This document shows, piece by piece, positions 54,864-64,000 of a stretch of 64,000 nucleotides of DNA. The translations under genes and the position numbers were made by a program. The stretch's first letter is position 1; every line of letters begins with the position of its first letter. Below the pieces are notes generated by a model that saw only the letters and a program-made list of their open reading frames with translations, did not search any database and was not told the DNA's origin. The DNA comes from Dendrophyllia cribrosa (taxonomy: Eukaryota; Cnidaria; Anthozoa; Scleractinia; Dendrophylliidae): NCBI GenBank assembly GCA_024195265.1, contig JAJLRJ010000010.1, forward strand, positions 11,858,226 to 11,922,225. The letters are read 5' to 3'.

Positions 54864-55740
54864 TCAAAGACAATTTAATGAAAGCTCGTGTTTTTTCTTA
54901 AGTTTGCGGCATAAATAGTTTTACACAACAATTTAGTAAGCCAGTGTGCTAACAGCAAGAAGGTTTATCTTGACTACAGTTATTTGTTAGTGAAAGTTTA
55001 GTTTTTGTTCAGCGGTAGAAATTATACGAACTTGATAAAAATATGTTCAGTTTATGATTTTTGACGATCGATATCTTTCTAATTGGCATCAGAAATATGA
55101 ATTTAACACGTTGATTTTGTAAGCCAGCGCGAGCGGCGAGCACAGCACAAAAGAGTATCTTGGCTGCAGTTATTCGCTAGCGAAAGTGTTGTTTTTGTTT
55201 ATAAATAGAATAGTTTTGATTTAAAATTCTTTACAGTACAAAATTGATCAAATTTTCAAGGTAATTTCGTACCCACAGAGATATTGGGAACATAGTTGTA
55301 AAAAATAAGAGACTGATTTTTATAGTTACACTATTTTATACATGTTTGTTGCACCATATATTTGCAAATAAACTCGTTCTTGTCGTTAAATGTTCACTTT
55401 TTTTCTGGTAAAGGTAAATACGAAATAAATTGTGGCTGTAAGTAATAAGCATCTGTTAAAGCAGAAGCTAGTACGGCAGCAGAGGTCTCGGAGGGGTCAA
55501 ATACACAAACCTGAGGGAAATTATTTAGCCAGAAAAACAAACCTTGCAACAAAGACACTGGAATTTGACGTTTTTCTTTCAAGGACTTTTTAAAAATTTG
55601 AAAAAGAGGCAAACTAGGCTGATAATTTAAAAAGTAAACCTTAAAAAATACAAAGTGCGAATGCGTGAACGTGAATCAGTTGTTTTTTTTTTATTTACAC
55701 CAAACAACCGAGATTTCAAAGTTATACACTGTGGCGCGCA

Positions 55741-55838
55741 GGCTCTGGGTACGAGTAGAAATGTGTCAGGCGTTTCACGCTCTTCGCGCGCGGGCTCTGG
55801 GTACGAGTAGAAATGTGTCAGGTGTTTCACGCTCGTCG
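55741..55838. repeat. 52-base tandem duplication
   Basis: Two units begin GGCTCTGGGTACGAGTAGAA and end in TTTCACGCTC. It is inside the 2.35 kb element. Confidence 0.85.
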
Positions 55839-56294
55839 TGACAACAACGTTGCGACGAGTTCCTTCAGGCCCGTTCTTTAGTATCTTGTTCGCGTTTTCT
55901 GCTATAAAAGGACCTGTAAAGCAACTTAGATTATCATTTATGTCAGGTGAGAAATATATGAACAAAACATTTTGACTATTTTCAGGGTCTGAAAGCGCTT
56001 AAGTGTCATCGAACTAAACGTTTCATTTGTATCAACTATCGGTCGAAATGACCCCTGCAGAAGACTTTTTTAAGGTCAACCCCCCCTCCCGCCTGGATTT
56101 CCGGAGTCTTCGACCCCCTCTCCCGCGAGAATTTCCAGAATCCCATCCGTCGGGGGTGTGTGGATTTTTTCTGGAACAACCCATTCTCCTTACAAGTATG
56201 TTCATCCTCTCCAAAATTCCTCATTTGCATTTATTATTGTATTAAATTTTAATGATGCAGTGGTCCTTTACTCTGAATTTATATATTTTGGGTC

Positions 56295-56447
56295 TGTGGT
56301 TCAAATTTTTCTTTGGTTTGAAAATTTTCAAACCAGTTTGATTTTTGTTTTCCTTTGTCTCAGATTATGATAATGAATCTAAGACAAAGGAAAATAAAAA
56401 TCAAACTGGTTTGAAAATCATCAAACCAAAGAAAAATTTGAACCACA
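56295..56447. mobile_element. Hairpin MITE
   Basis: Inverted arms of about 65 bases (TGTGGTTCAAATTTTTCTTT and complement) flank a loop with AGATTATGATAATGAAT. The loop matches, inverted, that of 41086-41214. Confidence 0.75.
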
Positions 56448-56839
56448 ACATACACAATCCTGATGCTGCTTTCCCTACCCCCCAGATAAATATCTTAGGG
56501 AAGGAAAGGGGAGAATTATTTTGATTGATGTTGCTTTTGATTATCAGAAAAAAGGTAGCAGTGTGGTCTTGAATCTTCTGCTGCAATTATAAATAAATTT
56601 ATTATAATACCAACAAAATCAGCAAAAGCTATTGATAATACCTGCATGCCTTTAAATCTAACAAATACTAACACCACACAGAAAGTAACATGCAATCAAA
56701 TAAAACCTGATTAACATTATTACTTTTTAAAAGCTTTTTTTGTGAAATACAGAGCAGTGGAAATGGAAATTAATTTTATGTATCCATTCTTTTTAGACAA
56801 CAGGGTTAGAAAAAGAGTGTGTACCTTCTTCAGGGGCAA

Positions 56840-57149
56840 ATTTCAAACCTAAGAGGCAGCAGAAGAGGCTTACAACCTTTCACTTAGTGGTTGTTTGGAG
56901 GAGCTGACCTTAGAACGCAGATCAAGACAGACCTCCAAAAGGCCTTCTGAGCAAACAACGGGTGCAGCAACTGGAAATGATAACTTGCCTCTGAATAACA
57001 GTGTTCCAGCAGATTTAAAAACTGCTATATACAAGTGTTTGGAAAACAATGTGTCAACTTTGCCACAGTTCATTGAAAAATTGATTTGTCTGACAGATGT
57101 CAATTGCAAATTTATGTTTTATGAAGCTGGTTGTTCGTGCTGGAATTGA
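56840..57149 (+). CDS. Exon-like charged frame in the 7.2 kb element
   Basis: From the ATG at 56895 the frame gives 84 residues ('MEELTLERRSRQTSKRPSEQ' then 'DLKTAIYKCLENNVSTLPQF'). The composition is plausible for a spliced protein, and 'PADLKTAIYKCLENN' looks helical. It lies downstream of the SANT-like exon on the same strand, so both could be exons of one gene carried by the element. No domain is recognised. Confidence 0.3.
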
Positions 57150-57590
57150 TTATCCAGCAAGGAAATGGTACAAACAATATTGCATTTTGTACATTTATTA
57201 GCAATGCTATCTGTATTATATACTATACATTGTAAAAAAATTAGTAAAGTTTAATAAGCTGTTCACACTAGCATACACCCCCCCCCCCCCCCCCCCATGT
57301 TCTTTTAATACAAATTATCACCAAGAAATATTTTGTATTCATAATGTTATCTCAACTACAACAAACAAAATAATAAATGCATTTTATTAAAGAGAGCTAC
57401 ATGTATGAAAATAATAATGCATAATGAAAAACTTTGAACTTAAGGGTCTGCTTAGTTTTGAACTCTTTGAGTTCATGTTGGTTTGAAGAAAAATAAACAA
57501 ATTGCACGTCATGTGACCTCAAATGGAATAATTCAAATGACAAAAGAATGAAAGAACTGTGCAGAATCTCAAGGAAAAAAAACAAGAGAT
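57150..57590. other. Non-coding, with a 19-base C run
   Basis: It contains a C homopolymer at 57278-57296. Nothing else is recognised. Confidence 0.5.
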
Positions 57591-57850
57591 CAGGGGTGCT
57601 TACCATTTACAGGATCCATCCGGTTGGAAATTTCATGCATCAACATTAAATGACTTAACTTGACCTTGTGGAAGAAGGGAAAAGTAGAAATACAACTCAC
57701 ATCAGCTGGAAAGATTAAAATGTTTGGAAAAAATGTATCACCAGAACCAGCATCCCATAATTTCTCAAACTTTCCGAATGGAATGATACGTACCATTTGA
57801 TTTCCCAACCAGAATTTCTGGTTTTTCCATGTAAATGGTAAGCACCCCTG
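57591..57850. mobile_element. 260-base MITE with CAGGGGTG ends
   Basis: Terminal inverted repeats CAGGGGTGCTTACCATTTAC are near-perfect. The ends resemble hAT elements, but no eight-base target duplication is visible. Confidence 0.7.
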
Positions 57851-57863
57851 TTCAGTCCATACG

Positions 57864-58039
57864 CCTTATTCCAAAATGGCGGCAAATTTATGATTTTTTT
57901 TATAGGCACGTTAATTAGCCCTCTTGGCCTCACTTCTGCTCGAAAAATCTTTTGTATTTTGCGCATGCTGATGAGGCCAAGAGGGCTAATTTGCATGGAT
58001 TTAATAGAATAATAAAATGGCCACCATTTTGAAATAAAG
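57864..58039. mobile_element. 176-base MITE-like inverted repeat
   Basis: Imperfect arms (CTTATTCCAAAATGGCGGC and CTTTATTTCAAAATGGTGGC) plus an internal perfect pair, TTAGCCCTCTTGGCCTCA and its complement. Confidence 0.6.
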
Positions 58040-58623
58040 TGTATATTTCCTCTTTACTTGTCTGCCTCTGCTTTGTAACAATATCATTATTACATGACAC
58101 TGAGCAAGAGTTATCAATGCAGAGGGCATACTTGCACAAAGTCACTTATACATGTAAATCTGACTGTCTAGAGATATGCTGACACATCTGCATGAACAAA
58201 TCTAACTTCTGAAGATTTGACGTCACTATTTAAGGCCATTGAGAACTAGCTGTGTGCCTTAGCCAATTATAATTGAGGTAGTGAGCAAAATGTAGAATGT
58301 AGCCTGGTTCACACTAGCAACATAATGGTGAGGTCATGCAAATGGAAAAATACATTTGAAAAACACAATGTGATATGACATTACAGGAACACAATCACTG
58401 ACAATATTTTGGATCACTGCCTGTTTCAAAGCCTGTCCTTCCCTCTCCTACTCATGAATGAAATCCCTTGATATTTTCATAAACTATATGATCTGACATT
58501 GCAACAGGGAAACTGGAAGCAGTGTTCCAATGACTTGTGCCAATGATTGTTGTCTAGCACCACTGACCCTCTGATTTGGTTAGAGAAAGTTCAAAAATAA
58601 ATATCCTATTCAACTGGATATTT

Positions 58624-58917
58624 GGCCTTTCCATTTAATGTCCGCACCCCCCCCCCCCCCCCCCTCCTCTAGGATTTCCTTACCTCTCTATTGAGGGGTA
58701 AGGAAATCCTAGAGGGAGGGAGGGGGGGGGGGGGGGGGGGGGGGGGGGTCAAGAGTCATTTCTGAAGGGGTAGCTTTGTCGGTACCTTTGATCAATTAAA
58801 AACATCTTCCTTTTTCTTAAGGGGGAAATGTGTCGGCACTTCGATCTTTTTTTCCTAAGGGGTAAATTTCATAATAACCCCTCAATAGGAGGAGTGCGGC
58901 TATTAAATGGAATGGCC
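58624..58917. mobile_element. MITE with internal C-run/G-run hairpin
   Basis: Arms GGCCTTTCCATTTAATG and complement flank the element. Inside, CTCTAGGATTTCCTTACC and its complement form a hairpin whose base is an 18-base C run (58647-58664) facing a 27-base G run (58722-58748). Confidence 0.7.
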
Positions 58918-59900
58918 CATCATTCAACATAACCATGATTATCCAGACTAGCTTTGAATCGTGAAAATGTTCATAGAATCCATGCTTATAAAGCAGTAAT
59001 CAGCATGTTCTAAATAGCTATGACTGAATTGTATGTATTGTGGTAATCATCTTTTTCCCGGCTTCCCTTTTTTCACAATGTTCGGTCCTGCTGAAAACCT
59101 GAACGCCAATATCGCTGGAAACCACACTCTTTTAAAATTACACAAGTCTACGGACACAACTTGACCACGGTTTAGTGTTTTCGTTAGTTTTGGAATTTTC
59201 TTCACTCCGCAGTAGCCCAGGATCAGCCAATTTCCACCTGAAAGCACCTCAAATTTTAATGCATTACAATCTGCAATGTTGTCTGGTTCATGTTCAACTC
59301 TGATTTGTACCTTTTCCTTTTTAATCCTTAGTTCGTATCACTTCGTAAGACCTTTTTGGTATCTTTTCTTCCCAGTTCAATCCCACAATAGGAAAATTAA
59401 AGAAAATTAAAATTAAAATTAAGAAAAACTGGGGAAACATGGCGCTGTACGTAACAACTCGACAGAACATGTTTTACATTGTTTCTGAAATAACACTATC
59501 GTCCTTACCTTCAAATCACAGCTTGTTTTCAGCGACACAAGCGCCGGAGTATTTCGCGAAGCAAACAAAGCATCCACGTTGTGACGGCCATTTGCAAGAG
59601 GTACGAGAGTAAACTCGTCTTTCTGCCATCTTGTCCATGAAACTGACGTGAACTTCCCGACAAATAAGTTCTACACAAGATAAACCACGAATTCTGGCGT
59701 AAAAGTTTTCTTCTGAAACGCAATGCACGTATAACAAGCGGCAATTTCGCAAGGCAGCGGCACTTTCACCATCCACTGTGTTGAACGACGCCATTGAACC
59801 TCTCGAGTCAAGCAGGTCAACTGAATGATGACGTCACGAAACTTTTGATATATTGGTTTCAAATGCAATGCATCATGGGATACTATTCATCCCTCCTCTG
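58918..59900. other. Right part of the 7.2 kb element; no gene recognised
   Basis: Only short frames are present. The right TIR is at about 59868-59900. Confidence 0.4.
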
Positions 59901-59909
59901 GAGTTGCTC

Positions 59910-60659
59910 GCAGGATCCGTTTTTACAAAAAATTTTCCATCTTGAGTCCAGATTTTCCAATCATCATGGAGTCGTTTTTTGTCTCTTAATTTCTTATATA
60001 AGCCTGATTTTCGTGCTGATTTTTTTTATGCGATGACAAATGTCAATATCCTCTGATTCTAGATCAATTTCCAAGCACCTCGCTAGGATAAGGATTAGCT
60101 GTTCGGGATCTTCTTCTTCTTCTTCAGGGACGCCGTACACTTCCAAGTTGAATTTTCTTGTATATTGTTCGAGGTCATCATGCATTATGACAACATCATC
60201 TAACTTCTTTTCTAAATTTGCTCTCTCTTCATCGCTTGACATGAGTTTGTTTTCCAAAGTGTATATTTTTTCCTCTAGTTTTCGATTGGCCTTCTCCATT
60301 GTTTCAAATTTTTGTTTTAAATCTTTGTTTGATTTTACAATGTCGTCCATCTTGGCCTGCGTGAATTCTAGACTCTTTCTCAGTTCGTCGTAGCTGGTTT
60401 GTAGTATTTTTTGTTCGCTCATGATTAGGTTAGTGTTCGTCTCTATTCTTTTCACAGCCTCCCAAATAGCCGCCAAAGCCGGGACTTGGTCTTCTCCGCT
60501 AGCATTTTCTTCGTCTGAGATTTCATCTTCGTTCGTCGCCATGAGTTTTGCGTCGCTACGTTTCGCCTCCGGGGTTCCTTGAGAGTTTTCACTACTTTGA
60601 CTACTGAGATCCTCTCTTTTTCGTTTAACTTCACTTTTGTTCTTTTTGGGTTTTCCCAT
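59910..60659 (-). pseudogene. LINE ORF1 protein (coiled coil and RRM-like domain), interrupted
   Basis: The frame 60659-59994 gives 221 residues: a Lys/Arg- and Ser-rich start ('MGKPKKNKSEVKRKRED'), a long coiled coil (about 70-170), and an RRM-like strand ('RKFNLEVYGVPEEEEEDPEQ') typical of L1/Tx1 ORF1 RNA-binding proteins. After a stop, other-frame text ('KKLRDKKRLHDDWKIWTQDG') of the C-terminal domain runs to the insertion point of the 7.2 kb element. The final residues lie beyond it at 52667-52610. Part of the middle domain seems deleted. ORF1 trimers package LINE RNA; this copy cannot. Confidence 0.8.
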
Positions 60660-61112
60660 TTTCGTCCTTGTTCATGTCTACTTCTTACAAAGTTAACGGA
60701 GCTCAAGAAGACACGTCCGCCATTACCGCTCTATTTTACTGTTTATGTTGCTGTTATTGTACTCCAGACATTGGTACCCTCAATGGGGAATATTAGGCAC
60801 GTCCTGGGGGAGAACTGTTAGTAACTTCAAAGGTTTGTTTGATCAATGGGGATGATCGGCTTCTAAACAGTATCATTGCTTCAAAATAGTATCAGAAATG
60901 CTTATTTTTTTTGAAAGAAAAATTGAGCTATTTATTTTTCATTTCCCAAGAGTCTGAAAAGTTTTAGCACATAAATCTAGAGACACGATATTCATAACTC
61001 ATGAGGCGATTTCATAAGTTCTAGCAAGACCCAAAAGGTCTCCATTTTTTCAACCAAGCTGATAGATATTTTTTAGAATTCTCTTCTATGGACTTTTTCA
61101 AGCGGAGATGCA
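60660..61112. other. LINE 5' region and junction to Gypsy element
   Basis: No gene is seen. The LINE 5' end is probably near 60830 and the truncated Gypsy begins near 61113. Confidence 0.4.
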
Positions 61113-61811
61113 AATAAAAATAAGTCAAGAAGACGAACCTCCGGATGCGAAAGATGCGGTTATCATTTAAACCACAATAGGCAGTTTTGCCCAGCAAAAG
61201 ATGTGAAGTGCCACAAGTGTTCGAAACAAGGTCACAACCCAAAATGGTGCCACGCGCGAATTCCTACGAAAAATGTCAATGAAGTGGAAGCAGCGGATAG
61301 TTCTGGTTCAGATTCGGAAGTCTTTCTTGGCGAAGTCACGTCAAAGGAACAGAAACCGTGGACAGCTGACGTTACTATTAACAGTCATAGCGTGACATTT
61401 AAATTAGACTGCGGCGCAGATGTCACAGTGCTTCCCAGCAAGATTTTCACCGAGATAACCGACCGACCGGTCCTGTTGAAGACGTCCAAGAAGTTGTATG
61501 GCCCATGCCGGTACGAGCTCAAATGTAAAGGAGAATTTCAAGCCTCTCTAAAGTGCGAAAAAAGATCCTGCAAGGAAACGATTTTCGTTCTGGATGATTT
61601 GGATCGGCCACTTCTGGGTCGCACAGCCTGTCACAAGCTTAGAATTATCAAGAAAATTGATGAAATAATTTTACTCGAGAAAACACACCAAAGCTCTTCA
61701 AGGGACTTGGTTGTATTCCTGGTGAATACGAGATTAAGCTGGACGACAGCACCAAACCGTTTAACCTTACTACGCCCCGCAGAATCCCAATACCACTGTT
61801 ACCCCAAGTGA
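61113..61811 (+). pseudogene. Gypsy Gag zinc knuckles and protease, 5' truncated
   Basis: A first knuckle ('CERCGYHLNHNRQFC') and a second ('CHKCSKQGHNPKWC') mark the Gag nucleocapsid end. The aspartic protease follows with 'FKLDCGADVTVLP', where the active site reads DCGA rather than the usual D-S/T-G-A, then 'RPLLGRTACHKL'. After about 61685 this frame is a shadow and the real reading moves to the next frame, so a frameshift separates protease and RT. Most of Gag and any 5' LTR are missing. Plus strand; continuous with the RT below. Confidence 0.75.
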
Positions 61812-62896
61812 AGTCCGAGTTAAAGCGTATGGAAGACATGGACGTCATTGAGAGGGTGGACCAGCCCACAGAATGGTGTTCTCCTGTGGTGATCGTTCCC
61901 AAGGAAAATGGAAAAGTTAGGATCTGCGGAGACTTCATTCAGCTTAATAAAGCAGTTCAACGAGAGAATCATCCGATGCCCACGACAGAACAAACACTTG
62001 CCAAACTCGCAGGTGCCAAGGTTGTTACAAAACTGGACGCCAACTCTGGATTTTGGCAGAGAAAAGTCAGCTCCAAGTCTAAGCTGCTCACCACCTTCAT
62101 AACGCCCTGGGGACGGTACTGCTACAAACGACTCCCGTTTGGAATCTCATCAGCCCCAGAACAATTCCAGAAAACCATGCAGCAGATCCTGGCTGGACTG
62201 GAAGGAGTGGAGTGTCAAATGGATGACATTCTAGTGTTCGGAGACTCTTATGAGCAGCACGATGAGCGTTTAGAAGCAGTTTTAAAACGTCTAGAAGAGA
62301 ATGGAGTAACCCTTAACATTGAAAAATGTGAATTTGCCAAGGAAAAAGTCGAGTTCCTGAGTCATGTAATCGGCAAAGATGGGATTGAAGCCGACCCTTC
62401 AAAGATTGAAGCAATTAAGCAGATGAAGGCTCCGTCTGATGTCCCTGAATTAAGAAGATTTCTGTGAATGGTCACACAAATGGGCAAGTACCTACCCAAC
62501 TTAGCTCAGACCAGCAAGCCCCTAAGAGATCTGCTGACCAAAGACAGCGCTTGGATATGGGACACCGCACAGATGAAAGCATTCGAAGATATCAAGAGAC
62601 AGCTAATTTCAACCCCAGTTCTAGCGATCTACGACCCCCAGTTGGAGACGAAGGTTTCAGCAGACGCCTCGTCGTATGGAATTGGAGCTGTATTGGTCCA
62701 AAAACAGACAGAGGGTGACTGGAAACCAGTGGCGTTCATCTCAAGGGCCTTGACAAGCACTGAGCAAAGATACGCCCATATTGAGAAAGAGGCACTAGCT
62801 ACTACATGGGGATGTGAAAGATTAGCCGATTACCTGGTTGGCAAAACGTTTCACGTCGAAACAGACCACAAACCTCTGGTTCCGCTATTAGGTTAA
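61808..62896 (+). pseudogene. Gypsy reverse transcriptase and RNase H with in-frame stop
   Basis: RT motifs are 'SPVVIVPKENGKVRICGDF', 'VTKLDANSGFWQ', 'YKRLPFGISSAPEQFQ' and 'QMDDILVFG'. A TGA at 62465-62467 interrupts the frame, which continues directly in phase with 'MVTQMGKYLPNLAQ' and RNase H ('VSADASSYGIGAVLV', 'YAHIEKEALAT', 'FHVETDHKPLV'). A second in-phase stop (TAA, 62894-62896) precedes the rest of RNase H. These are single-base nonsense changes, consistent with recent decay. The element is Ty3/Gypsy class by domain order. Confidence 0.85.
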
Positions 62897-63640
62897 AAGA
62901 ACCTCGACGAAATGCCACCGAGAATCCAAAGATTGAGAATGCGACTCCTTCGATTCCACTTTACGATCTCCCATGTTCCTGGTAAAAACCTGGTAACTGC
63001 CGATACATTGTCACGAGCTCCTTTACAGTCAACGTCCTGCCGTGAGAAAGAAGAAGAGATCGACCTCTACGTTGAGAGTGTTCTGCTTCAACTACCCGCC
63101 TCTGACAAGCGTCTTGAAGAGATCGACGCTAGACAACAAGAAGACCCGGTGTGTAGGAAGGTTACTGAATACTGCGAAGAAGGATGGCCCGACATCCACA
63201 AACTGCCAAGTTCATTGAGCCCGTATTGGAACTCAAGAGGCGAGATTTTCCAAGTACGAGGACTAATCCTCAAAGGCTCTAGACTCGCCATTCCTTCGAG
63301 TATGAGACTGGAGATCCTAGAGCGAGTTCATGAAAGACACCAAGGAATTGCTAAGTGCAAACGACGAGTCAAGGACTCAGTCTGGTGGCCTGGGCTGGGC
63401 AAACAAGTTGAAGATATGGTCACCAGCTGTCGCAAATGCATCGAGTATAGGAAGTCAAACCGAGAGCCGATGATACCGACAGCCGTTCCTGAGAGACCAT
63501 GGCAGATTCTGGGTACGGACCTGTTCAGCCTTAAAGGACGAACATACCAGCTAGTGGTTGACTACTTCTCACGCTACGAAGAAGTCTCACTTACACACTT
63601 ACACACATTGCGTAAACTCCTGGACAAATTATCTCTAAAA
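62897..63640 (+). pseudogene. Gypsy RNase H end and integrase, 3' truncated
   Basis: It continues in the same phase after the TAA with 'MPPRIQRLRMRLLRF' and 'VPGKNLVTADTLSRAP' (RNase H end). The integrase has an HHCC finger ('HERHQGIAKCK', 'CRKCIEYR') and core residues Asp in 'ILGTDLFSLKG' and Asp in 'VVDYFSRY'. Sequence is lost after 'YEEV' at about 63590, before the catalytic Glu, where it meets the tyrosine recombinase fragment. No LTR is seen. Confidence 0.8.
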
Positions 63641-64000
63641 GTGGAATAACTAATTGGTTTGTCTTTGTTGACCATCTTATAAGATGACTTGGTTTTGACC
63701 AACTGTCTGAAAATTAGCTCATCCGAATGAGGATCTATATTCAACCTACTCAAATACTCTTGAAGAATGAAAACTGGACAAGCGCTTCCCCCCTGATCGG
63801 GCAATTACAACCTCGTCCCCTTGTCTAAGCCAATCGGTTTTACTCTTTTCAACCTTAATTGTCATGTGGTCGTCGTGGAACTTAATATGACTTCTTCTTA
63901 TTCCTGTGACCTTCCCCGACCTAAAAAACCCCGCGTAAGAAAGCACATACAGACAAACATTCCTAAGCTGAAGAAACATCCTTGAGAATTTCAATAGCCA
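63594..64000 (-). pseudogene. Tyrosine recombinase fragment, frameshifted and truncated
   Basis: It runs in from the right window edge. 'LYVLSYAGFFRSGKVTGI' carries the box I Arg, and 'KVEKSKTDWLRQGDEVVI' is the beta-hairpin region. Then, after a frameshift in the run near 63794, 'SACPVFILQEYLSRLN' and 'YSTFRDNLSRSLRNV' follow. It stops before the H-x-x-R box, where Gypsy sequence begins. It resembles the recombinases abundant in cnidarian genomes (Crypton- or DIRS-type), a different family from the one at 32437-33536. Confidence 0.7.

Larger units (their letters stand above)
53832..56182 (+). mobile_element. 2.35 kb TIR element nested in the 7.2 kb element
   Basis: Terminal inverted repeats are GGGTTATTCCAGAAAAAATC and GGGTTGTTCCAGAAAAAATC, continuing through CACACACC to CGACGGATGGG. 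ATT flanks both sides (53829-53831, 56183-56185). Subterminal copies of a CTGGATTTCCGG-type word recur near both ends. It carries one intact ORF (54399-54863) but no known transposase. Confidence 0.8.
52668..59900 (+). mobile_element. 7.2 kb TIR element inserted in LINE ORF1
   Basis: Terminal inverted repeats are CAGAAGAGGGATGAATAG and CAGAGGAGGGATGAATAG, continuing to TATCCCA. The flanks GAGTTGCTC (52659-52667 and 59901-59909) are a nine-base target duplication; seven bases is possible with a one-base longer TIR. The superfamily is not clear. It holds degenerate exon-like pieces on the plus strand (53284-53421, 53653-53830, 56840-57150), a nested 2.35 kb TIR element and several MITEs. No transposase was recognised. 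Confidence 0.75.
46670..60830 (-). mobile_element. L1/Tx1-like LINE, split by two nested DNA elements
   Basis: ORF1 (60659 downward, C-terminus at about 52660-52610) and ORF2 (52299 to 46875) lie in order on the minus strand. Removing the inserts at 52668-59900 and 50221-51939 restores coding continuity at both junctions, so this is one LINE of about 5.1 kb rather than several fragments. It is defective: frameshifts in the endonuclease and near 47820, and an altered RT active site. Confidence 0.8.

Noticed and set aside
59516..59794. 92-codon minus-strand frame near the right end of the 7.2 kb element
   Set aside because: No motifs; an overlapping frame of similar length exists on the same strand, so coding is not supported.

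Overview
This window is nuclear DNA of an early-branching animal, most likely an anthozoan cnidarian such as a stony coral. The grounds are spliced secreted Ig-like exons, an alpha-kinase gene, LINE, Penelope-like, Ngaro/DIRS-like and Gypsy retroelements, and many MITEs. The animal origin is well supported by the sequence. The cnidarian assignment is an inference from recognised family resemblance.

Region 1 (1-12.4 kb) is an integrated dsDNA-virus-like element of the Polinton/adinto-like kind, cut by the left window edge. It carries a double-jelly-roll capsid candidate, a pVI-like basic peptide, a penton-like minor capsid gene, a helical virion-type gene, an A32-like packaging ATPase, a phage-style fibre with 'GGTMTGPLDMSG' repeats, a membrane protein, an acidic-tailed protein, a double NUMOD1-like DNA-binding protein, a SAP protein and a 1201-residue family B DNA polymerase. 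The polymerase carries OTU-like, cysteine-rich and nuclease-like additions. Genes lie in divergent blocks, and nearly all starts share an A-rich TAAAATG-like context. Four genes are broken while the capsid, ATPase and polymerase frames are open, so the copy is in early decay. No integrase or adenain-type protease is visible. A GIY-YIG remnant, probably the end of a Penelope-like element, follows at 12.4-13.1 kb.

Region 2 (13.4-44.7 kb) is a segmental duplication. Unit 1 (13.44-20.26 kb) and unit 2 (27.04-44.65 kb) match in order. Unit 2 is longer because it holds an Ngaro/DIRS-like retroelement (32.0-36.6 kb), a TTAA-flanked composite element (38.36-42.88 kb) and smaller insertions. Each unit has two minus-strand Ig-domain genes, each a signal-peptide exon plus a phase 1-1 Ig exon. 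Only one of the four (19.56-20.07 kb) is intact over both exons. Empty sites between the units give clean target-site duplications for several MITEs.

Region 3 (44.9-64 kb) starts with an intronless alpha-kinase ORF. A minus-strand L1/Tx1-like LINE (about 46.67-60.8 kb) follows. A 1.72 kb TTAA foldback element splits its endonuclease, and a 7.2 kb TIR element splits its ORF1. The 7.2 kb element itself contains a 2.35 kb TIR element with an intact 154-codon coiled-coil ORF. Last come a decayed plus-strand Gypsy element (61.1-63.6 kb) and a truncated tyrosine recombinase at the right edge. Most of the window is a record of nested insertions; the virus-like element and the Ig array are the parts of greatest biological interest.
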